This document shows, in pieces, positions 1 to 8,760 of a stretch of DNA of 63,766 nt (its first letter is position 1; every line of letters begins with the position of its first letter). The notes under the pieces were generated by a model. It saw nothing but the letters and a program-made list of their open reading frames with translations, searched no databases and was not told where the DNA came from. The DNA is from GW2011-AR15 sp964512765. Its GTDB lineage: Archaea; Nanobdellota; Nanobdellia; Woesearchaeales; GW2011-AR15. The translations under genes were made by a program, and so were the position numbers. The stretch lies in contig CAZEKF010000010.1 in NCBI GenBank assembly GCA_964512765.1, positions 1-63,766 on the forward strand, in the 5' to 3' direction.

Positions 1-188
1 TAAGCCAATTCATCTGCGGGTCTAACAGACCTGCAGTATTCTTGGCGGAGAATAACATCTGTTGTATCGCCTGTCACTTTCATTTGTTCATCAATGGTTG
101 TTAGTTTATTCTTTTCTTCTTTACCTTTTACAGGTTCCAATTGGTTACCGCCCAAAGCAGTTATCATCAATCTTTGCATATGTACCAT
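1..188 (-). CDS. Partial unknown protein (N-terminus only)
   Basis: An open frame runs leftwards off the window edge, starting at the ATG at 186-188. About 62 residues are visible. They include a short hydrophobic stretch (LMITALGG), a charged region and a Cys near residue 53. A GAGGGG Shine-Dalgarno-like motif lies about 11 bases upstream. I do not recognise the family. The 211 bases between it and the next gene are AT-rich and hold divergent promoter-like TATA tracts only. Confidence 0.5.
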   Translation of the reverse strand, partial: MVHMQRLMITALGGNQLEPVKGKEEKNKLTTIDEQMKVTGDTTDVILRQEYCRSVRPADELA

Positions 189-399
189 TTTTTCATCTAC
201 CCCTCAAAAATAATATTATAAGAACCTCTTTTTCATAAACAAGAAAATCAAATAATAATCTTATATTTAAATTAATCTGAAACTTTTTTGTTCATTATAT
301 CAATAATTTTGAGCCAATCCAGAAACATTTAAAAGTAGATTATATTTATTATTAATATGGTATTGATAAATTCTTTCTCAGTTAGTTATAGACAAGAAA

Positions 400-1002
400 A
401 TGAAAAAGAGTAAAAAAAAACTTAAAATTGAAACTAAAGGAGAATCTCCTTTAGGTATTAAGAAATATTTTACTTTAAGAAACATACTGGTTTTTGTAAT
501 ACTTCTAATATTCTATTCAATATATCCAAAGTTTGTGCAACCAATTGTATTGATTATTTTATTTTATCCTCTTGCATTGTTCAGTACAAAAGCATCAAAA
601 TTTACAAAATTCATTAACACAGAACTTATTACATCATTTACAATATTCATTGGTTATCTTTATGGATGGTGGTGGGCTTTTTTCTTTGGATTTATTTTAG
701 GAAGTTTCATGTGGTCGCAAACTGCACTTAATACACTAACCATAGTGAATTGTATCACTTATATTTATGCAGCTTATTTTGGAGCAAAAGCAGCTATATG
801 GTTTCCAGATAATTTTTTAGTAGGTTACTTAATCGCTGTAACCATAAAAAATGTACTAACGTTCTTTTCATTTTTACTGTTCAATCCATCGATAGTTGAA
901 AATATATCTCACACTATTTCAGAGATGATAACAAATACAGTAGTTGCACCAGTCTTCCTTGATCTATTATATAAACTAATTATGTGGATAACTCCAAAAT
1001 AA
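400..1002 (+). CDS. Multipass membrane protein, unknown family
   Basis: A 200-residue protein with a Lys-rich cytoplasmic N-terminus (residues 1-25) and five or six hydrophobic segments (about 28-45, 48-62, 78-92, 95-107, 113-130, 140-162). A WWW motif sits near residue 90. The layout resembles small archaeal integral membrane proteins, possibly of substrate-specific transporter type, but no diagnostic motif is visible. It is followed 47 bases later by the GTPase gene, which has its own TATA-like tract (ttttatattt near 1032), so co-transcription is uncertain. Confidence 0.7.
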   Translation: MKKSKKKLKIETKGESPLGIKKYFTLRNILVFVILLIFYSIYPKFVQPIVLIILFYPLALFSTKASKFTKFINTELITSFTIFIGYLYGWWWAFFFGFILGSFMWSQTALNTLTIVNCITYIYAAYFGAKAAIWFPDNFLVGYLIAVTIKNVLTFFSFLLFNPSIVENISHTISEMITNTVVAPVFLDLLYKLIMWITPK

Positions 1003-1049
1003 CTTTCTTATTTCAAAAGTAACCAAAAAGCTTTTATATTTACAAATAA

Positions 1050-1688
1050 ATGATTTTAGTCATGATTAATATAATTAAAAAGTTTGTTGACAATTTCTTT
1101 AAGAACCTTTTCAAAGGCAAGAAAAAAGTTAAATTAGGATTGTACGGCCCGCCTAACGGTGGTAAGACAACATTAGCTAACAGGATATGCCAGGATTGGT
1201 TAGGCGAAGACATGGGTAAAGTATCAAGCATTGCGCATGAAACACGTGAAATTCAAATAAAAGAACAAATTAAAATCAAGTCAAAAGGTAAAGAACTTAC
1301 TTTTAATTTAGTTGACACGCCAGGTATTGCAACAAAGATTGATTATGAAGATTTTCTTAAACATATGGATGAAAAAACTGCTAAAAATAGGGCAAAAGAA
1401 GCTACAAAAGGTGTTATTGACGCTATTAAATGGTTGGATGACATGGACACAGTCATTGTTGTCATTGACTCAACTAAAGATCCATTTTCCCAGGTTAACA
1501 TTACAATCATTGGTAATTTACAAGCACGGAACATTCCAGTTTTAGTTATTGGAAACAAAGTAGATTTAAAAAAATCAAAAATTAAAAAAATAGAATCTGC
1601 GTTTCCGCAGTATAAAGTTGTTGGTATCTCAGCAAAGTACGGTACTAACATGGATGAGTTTTACGAAGAATTAATAAAGATTGCATAA
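1050..1688 (+). CDS. Era-like small GTPase
   Basis: A 212-residue GTP-binding protein with all five G motifs: P-loop GPPNGGKT (residues 33-40), switch-I Thr in HETRE (63-67), DTPG (89-92), NKVD near 168 and SAK near 194. The basic amphipathic N-terminus (1-27) could contact membrane or RNA. Era/Obg-type GTPases generally act in ribosome assembly or RNA handling. It starts a gene trio with a DUF2073-like protein (27 bases downstream) and a Zn-ribbon protein. I recall this neighbourhood as conserved in many archaea, so a shared complex is a reasonable inference. A start at the internal Met5 is possible. Confidence 0.85.
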   Translation: MILVMINIIKKFVDNFFKNLFKGKKKVKLGLYGPPNGGKTTLANRICQDWLGEDMGKVSSIAHETREIQIKEQIKIKSKGKELTFNLVDTPGIATKIDYEDFLKHMDEKTAKNRAKEATKGVIDAIKWLDDMDTVIVVIDSTKDPFSQVNITIIGNLQARNIPVLVIGNKVDLKKSKIKKIESAFPQYKVVGISAKYGTNMDEFYEELIKIA

Positions 1689-1715
1689 TGAATTAAAAAA
1701 AAGAGGTAAGTAACT

Positions 1716-2120
1716 ATGTTAACATTACAATTTGTCCCGTACAGTCAGATAGTAAGTTTGAATTCTGAGGAACGTATTAAAAAATTAATAGAAGTTGTTA
1801 AACAAGAAAAGATTGTTTTACTAGAAGGTCGGTTAGAAGAACCTGAAGAAGCTGAACTTATCAAGAAAACAATGGAATCAATTGATGAAAAGTTTACTGG
1901 TATTGAACTCGGTGTTCTGCACCCTGAAGAAAAAGATAAAACATGGTACAAAACAATTCAGAAGTTATTAATTAGGATATTATTAGGTAATAGAGATGGT
2001 TTTACTATTATAGGACCTGCTAACATTATCAAAGAAATTAAAAAAGATCCTGACAAGATTCAGTTGTTTATGAAAGACGAAAAGCCTAAAAGAAAAAGTA
2101 AAGCTAAAAGGAAAAAATAA
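1716..2120 (+). CDS. DUF2073-like protein
   Basis: A 134-residue protein with an alpha/beta core (residues 1-115) and a basic Lys/Arg-rich tail (about 118-134) suited to RNA or ribosome binding. Its position between an Era-like GTPase and a Zn-ribbon protein matches the archaeal DUF2073 neighbourhood, and its opening (LTLQFVPYSQI) fits that family as I remember it. No catalytic motif is visible. The start follows an AAGAGGTAAG ribosome-binding site. Its role, probably as a partner of the GTPase, is inferred from context only. Confidence 0.7.
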   Translation: MLTLQFVPYSQIVSLNSEERIKKLIEVVKQEKIVLLEGRLEEPEEAELIKKTMESIDEKFTGIELGVLHPEEKDKTWYKTIQKLLIRILLGNRDGFTIIGPANIIKEIKKDPDKIQLFMKDEKPKRKSKAKRKK

Positions 2121-2148
2121 TAAACTCAATTTATACACTTAATTAAAA

Positions 2149-2529
2149 ATGCCACACCAATGCGTTAGATGCGGAACATTTCATGAAGATGGTAGTACTG
2201 AGATTTTAAAAGGTTGTAACTGTGGCGGTAAACTCTTTTTCTTTGTTAAACAAGAAAAACTTAATGAAATCAAGAAAGTACAAGTTAAATTAACTAAAAA
2301 AGATAAAAAGCAAATTGAAGAAGATGTCTTTGATTTAATAGGCGCGTCTGCCACTGAAGATAAACCCGTTGTTCTTGACTTTGAATCTATTCGTGTCCTA
2401 AAACCAGGTAAGTATGAACTTGATTTAATTAAACTGTTCAAAAATAATCCATTAGTCTACAAGTTAGACGAAGGGAAGTACATGATTGATCTGCCTGAAA
2501 CGTTTAAGAAAAGGTTGGATAAAAAATAA
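2149..2529 (+). CDS. Zn-ribbon protein (DUF2072-like)
   Basis: A 126-residue protein with an N-terminal zinc ribbon: CVRCG at residues 5-9 and CNCGG near 25-29. A linker follows, then a C-terminal domain (about 65-126) with alternating strands and helices. It is the third gene of the GTPase/DUF2073 trio. Similar archaeal proteins (DUF2072) are annotated only as Zn-ribbon containing. It converges on the P-type ATPase gene with 6 bases between the two stop codons, so the trio ends here. Confidence 0.75.
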   Translation: MPHQCVRCGTFHEDGSTEILKGCNCGGKLFFFVKQEKLNEIKKVQVKLTKKDKKQIEEDVFDLIGASATEDKPVVLDFESIRVLKPGKYELDLIKLFKNNPLVYKLDEGKYMIDLPETFKKRLDKK

Positions 2530-2535
2530 ATTTGG

Positions 2536-5154
2536 TTAACCTTCAACTTTTTTCATCATTTTAGAAATTTCAATTGCAACTGCTCCCAGTGAAGATAGTC
2601 CCATTATTACTAAGATTTCCATGCCTGATAAAGCTACAATGTCAAGCATATTTCCAATAGCAGGAATGTATAACAAACTTAACATGATTGCTAGTGAGCT
2701 TATTATTGCTAAAATTAAAAACTTATTTTTAAACAAACCCACTTTTAGTGATGGATATATTGTTGATCTACATGACAATGCCTGGAACAGTTCTGCAAAA
2801 CCAATTGCAATAAAAGTTGCTGTCTGTGCTTTAAGCAGGTTATCCTGGCCAAAATAATACCATGCAAATATTGATAAACACGCTATTGTAACTACAATTG
2901 GATAATATATTATATAGCCGTTTAACCCTTTGTAAATCGGCTCGTCTTTTTTACGCGGTTTTCTAGATAATGCATTAGGTTCAAACGGATCTGCGCTAAG
3001 TGCTACAGCAGGCAACCCGTCAGTTACTAAATTAATAAAAAGTATTTGTGTTGCTGTTAGTGGTAGAGGTAAACCAAAAATAACGTTAAATGTTATAATC
3101 AAAATCTCTGCAATATTGCCAGATAATAAAAAACTAAAGTATTTCCTGATATTACTATAAATGCCTCGACCTTCTTCAACAGCGTTCACAATTGATGAAA
3201 AGTTATCGTCTGTTAATATCATGTCCGACGCTTCTTTTGAGACGTCTGTTCCTGTGATACCCATTGCAATACCAATGTCAGCGGCTTTCAAAGCAGGTGC
3301 GTCGTTAACACCGTCACCTGTCATTGCAACTATATGACCTTTTTTCTTTAAAGCCTGGACAATTCTCATTTTATGTTCAGGGTTAACCCTTGCATAAACA
3401 CCTATTTTTTCAACTTCTTTATCCAAATCAAGCTTTTCAATTTCTTGCCCCTGGACAGCTTTCCCTTCAATGCCCAATGAGTTCGCGATTGCAACCGCAG
3501 TCCCCATATAATCTCCTGTGATCATCACAACTTTAATTCCTGCAGTCTTGCATTTCAGAATTGAATCTTTAACCTCTTCCCTTGCCGGGTCAATCATGCC
3601 TTGAAGACCTACAAAAACAAGGTCTTTTTCATAATCTTTTTTTGTATCTTTTGAAGAAAGTTCTTTGTATGCAAACCCTAACACTCGTAACGCGTCTTTT
3701 GAAAAGTTCTCATTTTGTTTTAAAATGTTTTTACGTTTTTTTTGAGTAAGTTTTTCAAGTTTACCATTAATTATAACTTTATCACATAACTGTAAAACAA
3801 CGTCTGGCGCACCTTTAGTATAAACAAACTTTTTACCATTGATATTTTGAATGGTTGTCATTCTTTTTCGTTCAGAATTAAACAAAATTTCATCAATCCT
3901 CGGATGGTCTTTCTTGAGGTTATGATGATTAAACCCTGCTTTTTCTCCAGATACTAACAATGACCCTTCTGTTGGATCGCCAATTATTTTATAGCCTTTT
4001 TTAGTTTTTTCAAGTTTAGCATCATTGTTCAAAACTCCAATTTTTAATAAAAGATCAAGATCTGTTGGATGTTTAGAAAAATCACCTTCAGGCTCATAAC
4101 CACTTCCTGAAACATCTATCACTGTATTATCAACAAAGATTTTCTTAACAGTCATCTCGTTTTTTGTTAATGTTCCTGTTTTATCTGAACAAATAACTGT
4201 TGTACTTCCCAATGTTTCAACTGAAGGTAATTTTCTGACAAGAGAATTTTTTTTAATCATTCTCTTAACTCCAATTGCTAATGAAACTGTAACAACTGCA
4301 GGTAATCCTTCAGGGATAGCTGCAACAGCTAAACTTGCTGCAACTTTGAGTGATTCTAAAAACGTTTCCCCTCTGAAAAATAAAACTGTAAATATTACAA
4401 CACATACGCCTAATATTAGTTTAGTTAAGAATTTCCCTAACTTATCTAAATTCTTTTGTAAAGGTGTTAATTCTTTTTCTGCTGTCTCAATTAACTTTGC
4501 TATTTTTCCAATTTCTGTTTCCATACCTGTTTTAACAACAATTGCAGTTGCTTTACCATCTGTAATTATTGTGCCAGAAAAAACCATGTTTTTACGATCG
4601 CCTAACTGTAGTTCTTTATCATAATCAGTGATTTCTTTAACAACTGGCAATGACTCGCCTGTCAACGCAGCTTCTTGTGTTTGTAAATTATTTAAAGAGA
4701 TTAATCTACAGTCTGCAGGTATTTTTTCGCCTGCGCTAAGTAAAACAATATCTCCTGGTACGAGTTCTTCAGCATTAACTTCTTGCTCTTCACCGTTTCT
4801 TAAAACAACTGCTTTTAACGATGCTAATTTCTTCAACGCTTCAATTGCTTTCTCTGCCTTATATTCCTGTACAAATCCAATAACTGCGTTCGCAATCAAA
4901 ATTGCTAGTATAACCCAGAAGTCTACCATCTCACCTAACAATGCAGAAATTAATGCAGCAGCAATCAAGATCCAGATCATAGGATCATTAAACTGTTGAA
5001 GTAAAATAACAAACGGTGAAATTTTTTTCTTAGATTCAATTTTATTATAACCATACTTTTCTATTCGTGCTTTTGCTTCAGAATTAGAAAGACCTTTTTC
5101 ACTTGAGTTAAGAACTGAATATATTCCTTTAATATTTTCTTTATAATAATCCAT
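2536..5154 (-). CDS. Calcium-transporting P-type ATPase (P2 type)
   Basis: An 872-residue cation pump, the usual length for bacterial/archaeal SERCA/PMR1-like ATPases. It shows the N-terminal cation-ATPase domain, the actuator loop LTGES, the phosphorylated Asp324 in DKTGTLT, the hinge GDGVNDAPALK, PEGLP in TM4 and NLVTDG in TM6. TM5 carries N..E (GNIAEI) as in SERCA-type site I, so Ca2+ is likely, though Mn2+ is possible. About ten membrane helices are visible. I chose the ATG at 5152-5154 over an upstream TTG because a GAGGG motif lies about 10 bases before it. It appears to be a single-gene unit transcribed towards the Zn-ribbon gene. Confidence 0.93.
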   Translation of the reverse strand: MDYYKENIKGIYSVLNSSEKGLSNSEAKARIEKYGYNKIESKKKISPFVILLQQFNDPMIWILIAAALISALLGEMVDFWVILAILIANAVIGFVQEYKAEKAIEALKKLASLKAVVLRNGEEQEVNAEELVPGDIVLLSAGEKIPADCRLISLNNLQTQEAALTGESLPVVKEITDYDKELQLGDRKNMVFSGTIITDGKATAIVVKTGMETEIGKIAKLIETAEKELTPLQKNLDKLGKFLTKLILGVCVVIFTVLFFRGETFLESLKVAASLAVAAIPEGLPAVVTVSLAIGVKRMIKKNSLVRKLPSVETLGSTTVICSDKTGTLTKNEMTVKKIFVDNTVIDVSGSGYEPEGDFSKHPTDLDLLLKIGVLNNDAKLEKTKKGYKIIGDPTEGSLLVSGEKAGFNHHNLKKDHPRIDEILFNSERKRMTTIQNINGKKFVYTKGAPDVVLQLCDKVIINGKLEKLTQKKRKNILKQNENFSKDALRVLGFAYKELSSKDTKKDYEKDLVFVGLQGMIDPAREEVKDSILKCKTAGIKVVMITGDYMGTAVAIANSLGIEGKAVQGQEIEKLDLDKEVEKIGVYARVNPEHKMRIVQALKKKGHIVAMTGDGVNDAPALKAADIGIAMGITGTDVSKEASDMILTDDNFSSIVNAVEEGRGIYSNIRKYFSFLLSGNIAEILIITFNVIFGLPLPLTATQILFINLVTDGLPAVALSADPFEPNALSRKPRKKDEPIYKGLNGYIIYYPIVVTIACLSIFAWYYFGQDNLLKAQTATFIAIGFAELFQALSCRSTIYPSLKVGLFKNKFLILAIISSLAIMLSLLYIPAIGNMLDIVALSGMEILVIMGLSSLGAVAIEISKMMKKVEG

Positions 5155-5220
5155 GTATACCAAACCCTCTTTTAATTATAAGAGTAACAAGTGTATTAAA
5201 TATATTTCGATTAATTAGAA

Positions 5221-5493
5221 CTAATTTCGTTTAACTTTATCTTTAATTCCTTGAAAGATTTTAGTAAACAACCCTTTCTGGTCAGCAGGCGGTGCCACTA
5301 ATCTAATAGGCGCGTCTGTGCCAACTGCAGTTTTTTGGTAATATTCAAGAGTTTGCATGAACAAATCAATTTCATTGATTGCGCCGTATACTTGATGCTG
5401 TTTCTCAAGTTTCATTTCTTTATTATTTTCTAGCATATCAACTAATTCTTGTCTTCTTCGTTCCAACGCTGATGATATTTCTGTGACAACCAT
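5221..5493 (-). CDS. Small helical protein, unknown
   Basis: A 90-residue, highly charged, mostly alpha-helical protein. Residues 5-55 look like a coiled-coil hairpin, then a linker with LVAPPADQ and a basic amphipathic C-terminus (FTKIFQGIKDKVKRN). No recognised domain. It lies 40 bases downstream of rtcB on the same strand, so it may be co-transcribed with the RNA ligase. Confidence 0.6.
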   Translation of the reverse strand: MVVTEISSALERRRQELVDMLENNKEMKLEKQHQVYGAINEIDLFMQTLEYYQKTAVGTDAPIRLVAPPADQKGLFTKIFQGIKDKVKRN

Positions 5494-5533
5494 AAGAAAA
5501 AAGTGTTATGTTACTAAATATAAACTTTTTGTT

Positions 5534-6964
5534 TTAACCTTTTATAACACCAATAGGTCTAAACCTTGCAACTGCTTTACTAATGCCAGCTTTTTCTGTA
5601 ACTTTAATAACTTCGTCAATGTCTTTGTAAACACCAGGTGCTTCTTCAGAAACACCTCTCCAGGAAGCGCTTTTAATATGTATATGTTTACTAGCTAAGT
5701 CTTTTTTAACTTGCTCTCCTCTAAACGTCTGGTTAGCTTGTTTACGCGACATTACTCTACCTGCACCGTGCGCAGTGCTACCAAACGCAATGTCCAATGT
5801 GTCAGGAGCGCCTACCATAACATAAGAAGCAGTGCCCATACTACCTGGTATAATAACTGGATGGCCAACTTCACGATATGTTTCTGGCACTTCTGGATGG
5901 TTAGGCGGGAAGCATCTAGTTGCACCTTTTCTATGAACAATAACTTTTTTATTTTTACCTTCAAACTCATGTTCTTCAATCTTTGCAATGTTATGCGCTA
6001 CATCGTAAACTGTTTTTATTTCTACTTTGCCGAAAACACGTTCAACAGCTTTTCTAACTTGATGAGCAATAATGTGTCTGTTAGTCCACGCATAGTTAGC
6101 TGCAGATGCCATTGCACCAAAATAATCTTGCCCAAGTTTTGAATTAAAAGGTGCGTACGCAAGATCTTTTTCAGGCAGTTTAGAAATTAAATCTGAATAT
6201 TCATCTTCCATTCTTCGTAAATAATCACTGCATATTTGATGGCCGAACCCTCTACTACCGCAATGTATCATTATCATGACCTGGCCCTTTTCTTTTATAC
6301 CAAACTTATCAGCTACTTCAGGTTGATAAATTTCATCAACAAACTGGATTTCTAAGAAATGATTACCAGCGCCTAGAGTACCAAGCTGTTTTCTACCTCT
6401 TGCTTTAGCTTTTGGACTGACAGTGCTAGGTTTTGCACCTGGTAAAGTACCGTTTGATTCACAATGAACTAAATCATCTTCAACACCGTAACCGTTTTCA
6501 ACTGCCCATTTTGCACCTTTTACCATTACTTGGTTTAATTTATCATCATCTAACCTTAATTCTGAATCACGGCCTATACCGCAAGGCACTCTCTTAAATA
6601 ATTGTTCAAGTAATTCATCAATCTTTTTTCTAACATCTGGTTCTTTTAAACTTGTAGCTAGTAATCTAACCCCACAGTTAATATCAAAACCTATACCGCC
6701 TGGTGTAATAATTCCTTTTTCTAAATCAAAAGCAGCAACACCGCCTATACTGAAACCGTAACCCATGTGCATGTCAGGCATTGCATACGCAGCTTTTAAT
6801 ATTCCCGGCATTGAAGCAACATTCTTAACCTGTTCAATTGACTTGTCTTCTTTAACTTTGTCTAATAATTTCTTTGATAAAAATATTCTACCAGGTACAT
6901 TCATACTATCTTGTTTAGGTATTTCCCATTCATAATCATTAATTTTTTTTAGTTCGATTGCCAT
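5534..6964 (-). CDS. rtcB: RNA-splicing ligase RtcB
   Basis: A 476-residue RtcB, close to the family length of about 480. RtcB joins 2',3'-cyclic phosphate and 5'-OH ends of tRNA halves after the splicing endonuclease cuts, using GTP and Mn2+. Visible motifs are FDINCGVR with metal-ligand Cys97, GAGNHF, HCGSRGFGHQ, the late GSMGT motif and HGAGR with His399, the expected guanylylated histidine. No intein interrupts it. It is especially relevant here because at least three tRNA genes in the window carry introns, one with three, so each transcript would need several ligations. Confidence 0.96.
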   Translation of the reverse strand: MAIELKKINDYEWEIPKQDSMNVPGRIFLSKKLLDKVKEDKSIEQVKNVASMPGILKAAYAMPDMHMGYGFSIGGVAAFDLEKGIITPGGIGFDINCGVRLLATSLKEPDVRKKIDELLEQLFKRVPCGIGRDSELRLDDDKLNQVMVKGAKWAVENGYGVEDDLVHCESNGTLPGAKPSTVSPKAKARGRKQLGTLGAGNHFLEIQFVDEIYQPEVADKFGIKEKGQVMIMIHCGSRGFGHQICSDYLRRMEDEYSDLISKLPEKDLAYAPFNSKLGQDYFGAMASAANYAWTNRHIIAHQVRKAVERVFGKVEIKTVYDVAHNIAKIEEHEFEGKNKKVIVHRKGATRCFPPNHPEVPETYREVGHPVIIPGSMGTASYVMVGAPDTLDIAFGSTAHGAGRVMSRKQANQTFRGEQVKKDLASKHIHIKSASWRGVSEEAPGVYKDIDEVIKVTEKAGISKAVARFRPIGVIKG

Positions 6965-7113
6965 GTCCAGGTGAAATCCTATAATGTTTAAATATGTTGT
7001 CTTTAAATAAAAAAAGGAGTTATAAATTTAGGGGGATGAGATTAAGATAAGTACTAGTCCTGAAGTCCTAGTAAAAAGGTTAAATTTATAATTATCTAGT
7101 AGTTACAAAAGAT

Positions 7114-7263
7114 ATGCACACTTCATTTGTAGATTTCGAAGATTCAGATACATGGTATTTTTTCTATGATTTAGGATCAACGGGTTTGTTTTGTTTGCCT
7201 GGAATTCGTATAGACTATCCTAAAGAAAGTGGCTCCGATTTTGAATCCATCATAGCTTTTTGA
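7114..7263 (+). CDS. Upstream part of a gene interrupted by an in-frame TGA
   Basis: A 49-codon frame starting at ATG 7114 and ending at TGA 7261-7263. It contains aromatic and acidic residues (DTWYFFYDLG). The same frame continues without another stop across the TGA into the 165-residue gene starting at 7282, and the codons between would encode EQIEDA, extending a helix. The two pieces therefore probably derive from one gene of about 221 residues. An AT-rich promoter-like tract (aatttataatta) precedes it. The family is unknown. Confidence 0.45.
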   Translation: MHTSFVDFEDSDTWYFFYDLGSTGLFCLPGIRIDYPKESGSDFESIIAF

Positions 7264-7281
7264 GAGCAAATTGAAGATGCC

Positions 7282-7779
7282 ATGAATTCAGTAAGCATAG
7301 CAGATGAGGTAAACAAACTCTTATCAGGTTTCAAATTTTTTGGTGAAGCACGCCAAACCAAATATGGTGTATGGGTGTACTTAAACGAACCAAACTTCGA
7401 TGAAATAGATGTTCACAGAATTTTAATTCCTGACATGTCACAAACACTATTTATGCAAGGCATATATGCTGAGCCTCGTCCAAGTGACCCACTTATTAGA
7501 ACTCCAGAAGTCACTCATAAAGAATATGGAACACCATGGATAAAAGTTATTGGACTCATTCAAGGTATTCCAGAACAAACGTTGAGAGAACGTATTAATG
7601 ACGTTATTCCTTATGCTGCTAAACAATTTGAGGGAATGTTAGTAACAGAACCTAAAGAAAGAAAAGCCGCCAGAAAAAATTATGCTAATGCTGCACAAAG
7701 AATGAGAGATGGAATCACTTTTCAAATTTATGAACAGGAATTAGTCGCACATGTACATCCAGAGTGTTTTAGTAAATAA
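7282..7779 (+). CDS. Unknown protein, probably downstream part of a TGA-split gene
   Basis: A 165-residue soluble alpha/beta protein without recognised motifs. A Lys/Arg-rich helix spans about 128-146, and it ends with HVHPECFSK. No clear Shine-Dalgarno precedes ATG 7282. The frame is continuous with the 49-codon piece upstream except for the TGA at 7261, so this may be the remainder of a nonsense-mutated or read-through gene. The Ca2+ ATPase and other genes here use ordinary stops, and TGA serves as a stop elsewhere in this window. Confidence 0.6.
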   Translation: MNSVSIADEVNKLLSGFKFFGEARQTKYGVWVYLNEPNFDEIDVHRILIPDMSQTLFMQGIYAEPRPSDPLIRTPEVTHKEYGTPWIKVIGLIQGIPEQTLRERINDVIPYAAKQFEGMLVTEPKERKAARKNYANAAQRMRDGITFQIYEQELVAHVHPECFSK

Positions 7780-7827
7780 AAAGATTAAAAAGATAGTTTT
7801 TTGAATTCTTCGGTTTTTTAAATTTAA

Positions 7828-8658
7828 ATGGTATGTCCAGAGTGTAGTTCAAACGAAACTATTAAAGATAGTGGTCAAGTATTTTGCAAGAAATGCGGTC
7901 TTGAATTAGATGATGTTATAGTTTCTCAAGGCAGGGCACGGAAAAGTGTTGTTAAGCTACAGAAAATAAAAATTAAGATTGATCCTAAAAAAGAATTGTT
8001 TGCACTGAAACTTGGTTTAAAGAATAATAAATTACACAAGAACTGGGAACAGTATTTAGGATTTAAAGTAAGTTCTGGTTATTTAAAAACTGAACTTAAA
8101 GAAAAGGCACAGGAGTTTATTCAAAAAGCGTTTAAAAAAAACAATGAGCTATTAATCAATTCTAAAACACGAATTGAATCTAACTGGGCCAATATTAACA
8201 ATAAATTCTTTATTGAAGTTGAAGATTTGCTTAAGTTAAAATGGCCTGTTGACAGTTTTGATTGTTATCTAAGTTTATGTGCGAAGTACGGGTTTCATAA
8301 TTCATCTAAGAATTTTATTATTGTGCAACAATCATTAGATAAACTTAGCAATTACGTGATTGCACATGAGCTGTTCTATATATTGTTTAGGAATTATGTG
8401 AACAGGTTTTTCAAAGAAAAGTATGGTGATAATGAAAACGAACTGTCAAGAATAGTTGTTACGTTTGTATTATTAGCTCATCCAAAAATTAAAACATGTT
8501 TCCCTGAAATGAAATTTACATTTGACATGTTTACTTCAGAGCATAAAGACCTGGCTAAGAAACTATGGCCATTGTGGCAAGAAATGAAATCATTCAAAGA
8601 GTTTATGATTAGTTCTTATAAAATATTGAATATTGAGAAGACTTGGGTTAGTTATTAG
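7828..8658 (+). CDS. TFIIB-type Zn ribbon fused to a zincin-like domain
   Basis: A 276-residue protein. Residues 3-24 form a TFIIB-type zinc ribbon (CPEC...CKKC). It is followed not by cyclin repeats, so it is not TFB, but by a helical domain. Within this, near residues 177-184, is the sequence IAHELFYI. It resembles an HExxH metalloprotease helix with the second His replaced by Tyr, so a peptidase would be inactive or use another ligand. The function is unknown. Nucleic-acid tethering by the ribbon is inference. The 3' end lies 8 bases from the convergent tRNA-Arg gene. Confidence 0.65.
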   Translation: MVCPECSSNETIKDSGQVFCKKCGLELDDVIVSQGRARKSVVKLQKIKIKIDPKKELFALKLGLKNNKLHKNWEQYLGFKVSSGYLKTELKEKAQEFIQKAFKKNNELLINSKTRIESNWANINNKFFIEVEDLLKLKWPVDSFDCYLSLCAKYGFHNSSKNFIIVQQSLDKLSNYVIAHELFYILFRNYVNRFFKEKYGDNENELSRIVVTFVLLAHPKIKTCFPEMKFTFDMFTSEHKDLAKKLWPLWQEMKSFKEFMISSYKILNIEKTWVSY

Positions 8659-8701
8659 AAAAATATGGACCTGGGAAGATTTGAACTCCCGTCAATCGGT
8701 C

Positions 8702-8718
8702 CTTAGCCTTTTTTTAAA
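8702..8718 (-). other. Predicted anticodon-loop intron of tRNA-Arg (17 nt)
   Basis: Removing these 17 bases leaves the 7-base loop CTTCTGA on a GTCGG/CCGAT stem. The BHB is relaxed: a 3-bp central helix and a 2-base 3' bulge, so the exact junction may shift by a base. Confidence 0.5.
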
Positions 8719-8734
8719 AGAAGCCGACCGCACT

Positions 8735-8748
8735 CACTGGTTTAGGAT
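8735..8748 (-). other. Predicted D-loop intron of tRNA-Arg (14 nt)
   Basis: A CTGG/CCAG helix with bulges ATA and TGA marks splice sites that leave D loop AGCCTGGATA, with the invariant A14, G18G19 and A21. Confidence 0.55.
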
Positions 8749-8760
8749 ATCCAGGCTATG

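Noticed and set aside
1040..1231. Leftward frame over the GTPase gene and other long antisense frames, such as 5711-6142 over rtcB
   Set aside because: They mirror clear genes on the other strand and lack start signals and family resemblance.
7021..7080. Possible box C/D small RNA (ATGAGA and CTGA boxes)
   Set aside because: C box does not match the RTGATGA consensus and no C'/D' pair is evident.
7261..7263. TGA as selenocysteine codon
   Set aside because: No SECIS-like hairpin was noticed and the family is unknown; nonsense mutation is simpler.
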